This document shows positions 60,433 through 64,000 of a stretch of DNA of 64,000 nucleotides, in pieces. How positions within the stretch are numbered: the stretch's first letter is position 1; every line of letters starts with the position of its first letter. Under the pieces are notes generated by a model, which was not told where the DNA came from, did no database searches, and was given only the letters and a program-made list of their open reading frames with translations. The stretch comes from Fremontodendron californicum. Taxonomy: Eukaryota > Streptophyta > Magnoliopsida > Malvales > Malvaceae. The position numbers and the translations under genes are program-made. The stretch is taken from positions 4,326,001 through 4,390,000 of the forward strand of contig JAULJL010000025.1 of NCBI GenBank assembly GCA_030761205.1, written 5' to 3'.

Positions 60433-60569
60433 CTAGAAAAAAAAAAGCGGAAAAAAAAGCGGATTTTGAGAATTAATCCGAAAACAACGGTATTTTGGTA
60501 TTTTTTTTTGTGTGTGGCTATATCTGAATAAAAAAACCTAAAAAGGGTACCGATAACCCTGACCTGATC

Positions 60570-60962
60570 TCATTCCTCTGATCTTCTTATTGACATTTTT
60601 CAAATAGCATATATAAGAATCTCCTCATTGTTCTTGTCTTGTTGGATATGAAAATGGCAACCTCCAAAACGTTTTATAGTAGATTGCTATAATATAATGT
60701 AGTCCATGTCCATCAAGTCTAACAAGAAAAATGACATTGAAATTTGACAAAGCTTACATTAATATAAAACTGTTCTTACAAGGCAAAAGAAGAAAACAAT
60801 GTTTTGTATTGACCAGGAGAGAACTTTATGAATGAATTTGTCATATGTAAATACAAGTTCAATAGAAAGAAGAAAAAAAAAAAAAAAGAGCTATTATTCC
60901 TCCCAGTAGATTCAATAACCTGTATGTGAATATGGTTATGGTCAGTGCCTCAATGTACTTAA
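60570..60962. other. 3' flank of the DUF829 gene
   Basis: No gene. The region contains an A-rich run at about 60872-60888 and probably the 3' UTR of the minus-strand hydrolase. Confidence 0.4.
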
Positions 60963-63454
60963 TCAAGAATGTTTGCAACAAGTAAGCACACAGTCCTCCA
61001 AAAACCGGCTGAGCTGACTTGTATACTGTTTTGGGTCATTTCTGAAATGATCAACATGTGGTGTGGAGACGAAGTTGCATGCCCGAACCTCGCGCCCCGA
61101 TCTCTTTTGCTTCTCTATAAATGATTCCACATAATCAGCAGGGATGACTCTATCTGCAGAGCTATAAATATATAACTGTGGACAGGTAGGTTGTCCAGAT
61201 GACAATAAGCCTAATACATCAGAAAGCCTCCTGCAATATGATATAATACCGAGTTATGTCCGTTTTAAGGTGTAAAGACTTCAAATACATAACGAACATC
61301 GGGATGACTTCCAGTTAGGATCATAAAGGGCACTTAGAGAATGCCCTAAAGCACGAGAGAGAGAGAGAGAGAGAGTATATATCATGCATACTTCTTCTCA
61401 GAAAGAAAATCTTGAAAAAGTTGTGTATTGCAAATAATTCTCAGTCCCAGAGAAAGACTTTCGATGAATCAAACATCAGGTATCCAATTAGAATGGTAAA
61501 ACATCCATTCCTTTGTGACCTATTTAAGGGAATCATTACCTGTTAACACCAGGAAAATTCAAAACCACCTCAAAGAACTTCTCCAGGACTAACAGCAAAG
61601 CAGCTTCAGTTACTGCAGGCTTGGGTTCTGAGACTTCTCTTTTGCCAACTAATGCCCCCGTATCTGATTCACTTGAGCTAGAAATTCCTTTTGTTGCAAA
61701 ACTATGTTTCTTCAGAAAAGCAGCAGAGAAACCTGAAGCCCAGACCTGAAAATTTGAAGTAAAAAAATAATAATAATAAGCATTTCCAGGGTACTGATCT
61801 GAAAAACAAACTCCAAACGTAAAGCAAAAGAAATAAATAAAAAAAACTCCAGAAGGATAAATAAACATAGAGCCTACAATACTCTAGCAAATGCCAATCT
61901 CCAAATTTCTTGTACAAAAAGTTGACAATTTTACAGATTTTCAAAATGTACTGAATCAAGACGAATCAGGCATAAAACAGTTCACGATTTTTATGAGCAC
62001 TAGCAGTGAAATAATGGTCATAAGAGAGCTCAGAACACCTAGTGTATCAGAGTACAAGACCATCACCAACAAAGATGCTTTACGGATAATAAATCTGCAA
62101 GAACAGAAAAGAAAGATTGTGCAATGTCCATATACTTAGGAATATCCACCTAAATGCAAATCGTGATAAAGGGACACTACAAACTTACTTATCAACATTT
62201 AGGCGGAAGTATACAGAGGTCTGATTGATGATCATACTTATTTTGCATTTTCATATAAAATAAATTTCCATTTTCAGATAAATTCTGTAATTTAGTTACA
62301 AGCTACTGGTTATAACTTATAACTACCATTTTATTGAAAAAAGTAGAATTGATTATTACTAGAATTGACAAAGTTGTAGCATAAAGCGCTGGCACTAAAA
62401 TATGTCTACTCTTCCTCAGTAAGATAATGCTTGTTAATCAAGTCAATTACATACGTGAAACACCTTCAAGCATCATTTACCTGTGGGTCAGGGGCTGCAA
62501 CAGGGGCTGAATCCACAATACAACCTATTATCCTTCCCATTAAAGAAGTATCTTGCTTCTGAAACTTCTCAAGAATAACTCCATACCTGCAACAATTCCG
62601 ACCAGAAAATCAGTTCAGAATAAAATTTTCCTCATGCATACATGTACAATTGCAGTTGTGTCTGTGCTTGCAAGTGAGTGTCAGACACTAAGAGAGAGAA
62701 CTCACGTTAACCATCCAGTATTGCTAAAAGTGTGAAAAACCAGGTTTTTCCCATGCTCCTCTTCCAACCAATCAGCCAAGTGATTAACAAGCATGTCTAT
62801 GTTCTTCTCAGCTTTACCACCAGCTTGGTAACTGATAATGTCAATCATTGGAAAGGTGAAGGTAATGGCATGATAACCCCTGGAGGTATACCACTCTGCA
62901 TATCTCTTGAGATGTTTCTGCTTAGATCCCAACCACCCTAGCAAAACAACAACTGTACGAGACTTTGCTGAGGAACAGTCAGAAGTCCCAGAAACATCAA
63001 TTGCAGATGGCTCTGGCAAATGCCATCTGTATAAAACATCAGGAGCTGAGGTAGGGATACTCTGTGTAAATGCAGCAGGCTTTGATGCTTTATCTAACTC
63101 TGCTGACTGATATAAATTAACAAGCAGAGGAGATGAAGCAACAGAAGAACATAGGACATTGGGAACAAAATTCCGGCCTGAATTTGGAACCGGGAAGTTA
63201 ACACTAGGTAGAGGTACTCGAATTCTAGTAACAAAAGACAGGTTTGCAAGCTTGGAAGTTGATATATGACCTACAAATGAGGACTTGGACTTTGGTAAGG
63301 AATTAGATATGGAAGTTCCAATTTGTTCTGAGGTCGAACAAGTATCCGATGAAGGAGATGGAAGTTTAACAGAAAAATCAGCAGAAACAGAAGCCACGGC
63401 AACAGCAGCGGCTGCAGCTAGAGGACGTTGAATGATTCCAGACAAGGAACCCAT
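60963..63454 (-). CDS. DUF829 alpha/beta hydrolase (TMEM53-like)
   Basis: Four exons on the minus strand: 62706-63454, 62481-62586, 61540-61745 and 60963-61230. The total is 1329 nt, or 442 residues. The N-terminal 140 residues are Ser/Ala-rich with few acidic residues and may be an organelle-targeting peptide. The hydrolase part starts at about 165 with VVVLLGWLGSKQKHLKRYAE, followed by WYTSRGYHAITFTFP. The nucleophile elbow is HTFSNTGW (Ser244), the acid is in YSSADRVIP (Asp380), and the histidine is in STPHVDHFRNDP (His415, or His412). This is a complete Ser-Asp-His triad as in the DUF829 family. The substrate is unknown in plants. A similar gene lies near TOM40 in Arabidopsis (At3g19970, from memory). 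The start is the first ATG of the frame. Confidence 0.88.
61355..61375. repeat. (GA)n microsatellite in the last intron of the DUF829 gene
   Basis: About ten consecutive GA units lie between the exons 60963-61230 and 61540-61745. Confidence 0.9.
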
Positions 63455-64000
63455 ATTGAAAACCCAGAACAGAAACTACCATACAAATATGAAGCAGTCC
63501 TCAAATAAACATAACCCAATCCAAAAGTCAAAGAAACTCAAATCTGGTCAATACCCAGAAAGCCAAAAAAAAAAAATTAAAAACAAGAATCACCTGCACA
63601 AAATAAGAGAATCAAGATATGACCCAAGAAATTGAATTAAATTAAGAAATAGAACACGGGAAAAACTAGCAAGAACATGTCAATTGTCAAGCAAAATAAT
63701 CAAAGCCAAGGTTGGGTATATTCCATTGTTGTGGCTGTATATTCCTAGTCTTACCTTGTAAATAAAAAAGAGTTGACAAAGAATCGGGCTGTCAAAAGAT
63801 AGAAATTGACAGCCCGATCACCACCGACCAAGAACCTTCCTTTGCTTGTACCCAAAACACGCTATTACTGCAAGAAAAGATTTCATTCAACAAAATACAG
63901 CCACAAATTATAAAGTCATTAAATTATTAAGATTAAACTAAAAAGGAAAAATTAATTAAGAAACAGCGCGTGCTTAAGGTGTGTGCAGGCTCAGCCTGCT
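63455..64000 (-). other. Upstream region of the DUF829 gene, with a perfect hairpin
   Basis: This is the promoter and leader of the minus-strand gene. At 63784-63795 and 63806-63817, TCGGGCTGTCAA and TTGACAGCCCGA form a perfect 12-bp inverted repeat around a 10-nt loop. The minus strand has a donor-like GTAAGA near 63755, so a leader intron is possible. No other gene enters before the window edge. Confidence 0.45.

Larger units (their letters stand above)
56142..60538. mobile_element. Mutator-like element (MULE) with long terminal inverted repeats, carrying a plant-mobile-domain gene
   Basis: The 4397-bp element has a perfect 9-bp duplication TAAAAAGGG (56133-56141 and 60539-60547), the Mutator hallmark. 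Left terminus GGTTTTTTTATTCAAATATA and right terminus (other strand) GGTTTTTTTATTCAGATATA begin inverted repeats. These can be followed for over 300 bp on the left (to about 56465) and correspond to about 60070-60538 on the right, where extra palindromes lengthen the arm. The inverted repeats include 'accaaaataccgttgttttt', 'aatccgctttttttt' and GC-rich palindromes. Only one gene-like region is inside (56755-59470). No MURA-type transposase could be seen in the remaining about 1.7 kb, so the copy is non-autonomous. Confidence 0.85.
55554..60561. mobile_element. hAT-like MITE (CAAGGTA..GTACC family) split by a Mutator-like element
   Basis: The left part (55554-56141) aligns with the start and body of the TOM40-intron element at 39006-39695 ('cgtaccgtttttattttt', 'gttctggtactgg', 'tatatacacatacaaatatac'). 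The right end (60548-60561, TACCGATAACCCTG) gives CAGGGTTATCGGTACCC on the other strand, the matching inverted terminus. The flanks ATCTGATC (55546-55553) and ACCTGATC (60562-60569) are an 8-bp duplication with one mismatch. Without the inner insertion the element would be about 600 bp. Confidence 0.65.

Noticed and set aside
1..64000. CRISPR arrays, bacterial operons or prophage
   Set aside because: The window is plant nuclear DNA with spliced genes. The repeated units seen are MITE palindromes or tandem A/T motifs without regular spacers.
1..64000. tRNA or rRNA genes
   Set aside because: No complete cloverleaf or rRNA-like stretch was found by eye; the only polymerase III-like boxes belong to SINE-type sequences. 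A tRNA covariance search would be decisive.

Overview
The window is nuclear DNA of a flowering plant, almost certainly a eudicot. Its genes have many short introns with GT/AG borders, the intergenic DNA is very AT-rich, and small transposons are dense. No species can be named from the sequence.

Seven protein-coding genes are intact as read. In order they are: (1) 6587-8374 (+), a single-exon secreted leucine-rich-repeat protein; (2) 11652-18299 (+), a 10-coding-exon SNF2/RING helicase of the CHR27/CHR28 (FRG1/FRG2) type; (3) 21679-23136 (-), a nepenthesin-type aspartic protease like ASPG2; (4) 28681-34361 (-), a 12-exon protein arginine methyltransferase like PRMT6; (5) 38213-43460 (+), an 11-exon TOM40 mitochondrial import pore; (6) 48207-53562 (+), a two-exon SRM1-type MYB-related factor with a 4.5-kb intron; (7) 60963-63454 (-), a four-exon DUF829 alpha/beta hydrolase. 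I built each splice model by hand. In every multi-exon case the summed coding length is a multiple of three and matches the family length.

From memory of Arabidopsis chromosome 3, TOM40, CHR27, ASPG2 and PRMT6 are neighbours there (At3g20000 to At3g20020), and a DUF829 hydrolase lies close by. The centre of the window therefore looks like a conserved gene block that has been locally reordered and inflated by transposons. The seven genes do not form one pathway: they cover chromatin and RNA-directed DNA methylation, arginine methylation, mitochondrial import, transcription, proteolysis and a hydrolase.

The spaces between genes and many introns are filled with transposons, several with exact target-site duplications. 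They include hAT-like MITEs (8-bp duplications) in introns of the helicase and TOM40, a six-copy CTATGTT MITE family, a tRNA-type SINE (10-bp duplication) and a LINE 3' remnant. The most striking element is a 4.4-kb Mutator-like element at 56142-60538 with a perfect 9-bp duplication and terminal inverted repeats over 300 bp long that carry GC-rich palindromes. It contains a plant-mobile-domain gene, broken by two in-frame stops, and no visible transposase. It is itself inserted into a hAT-like MITE.
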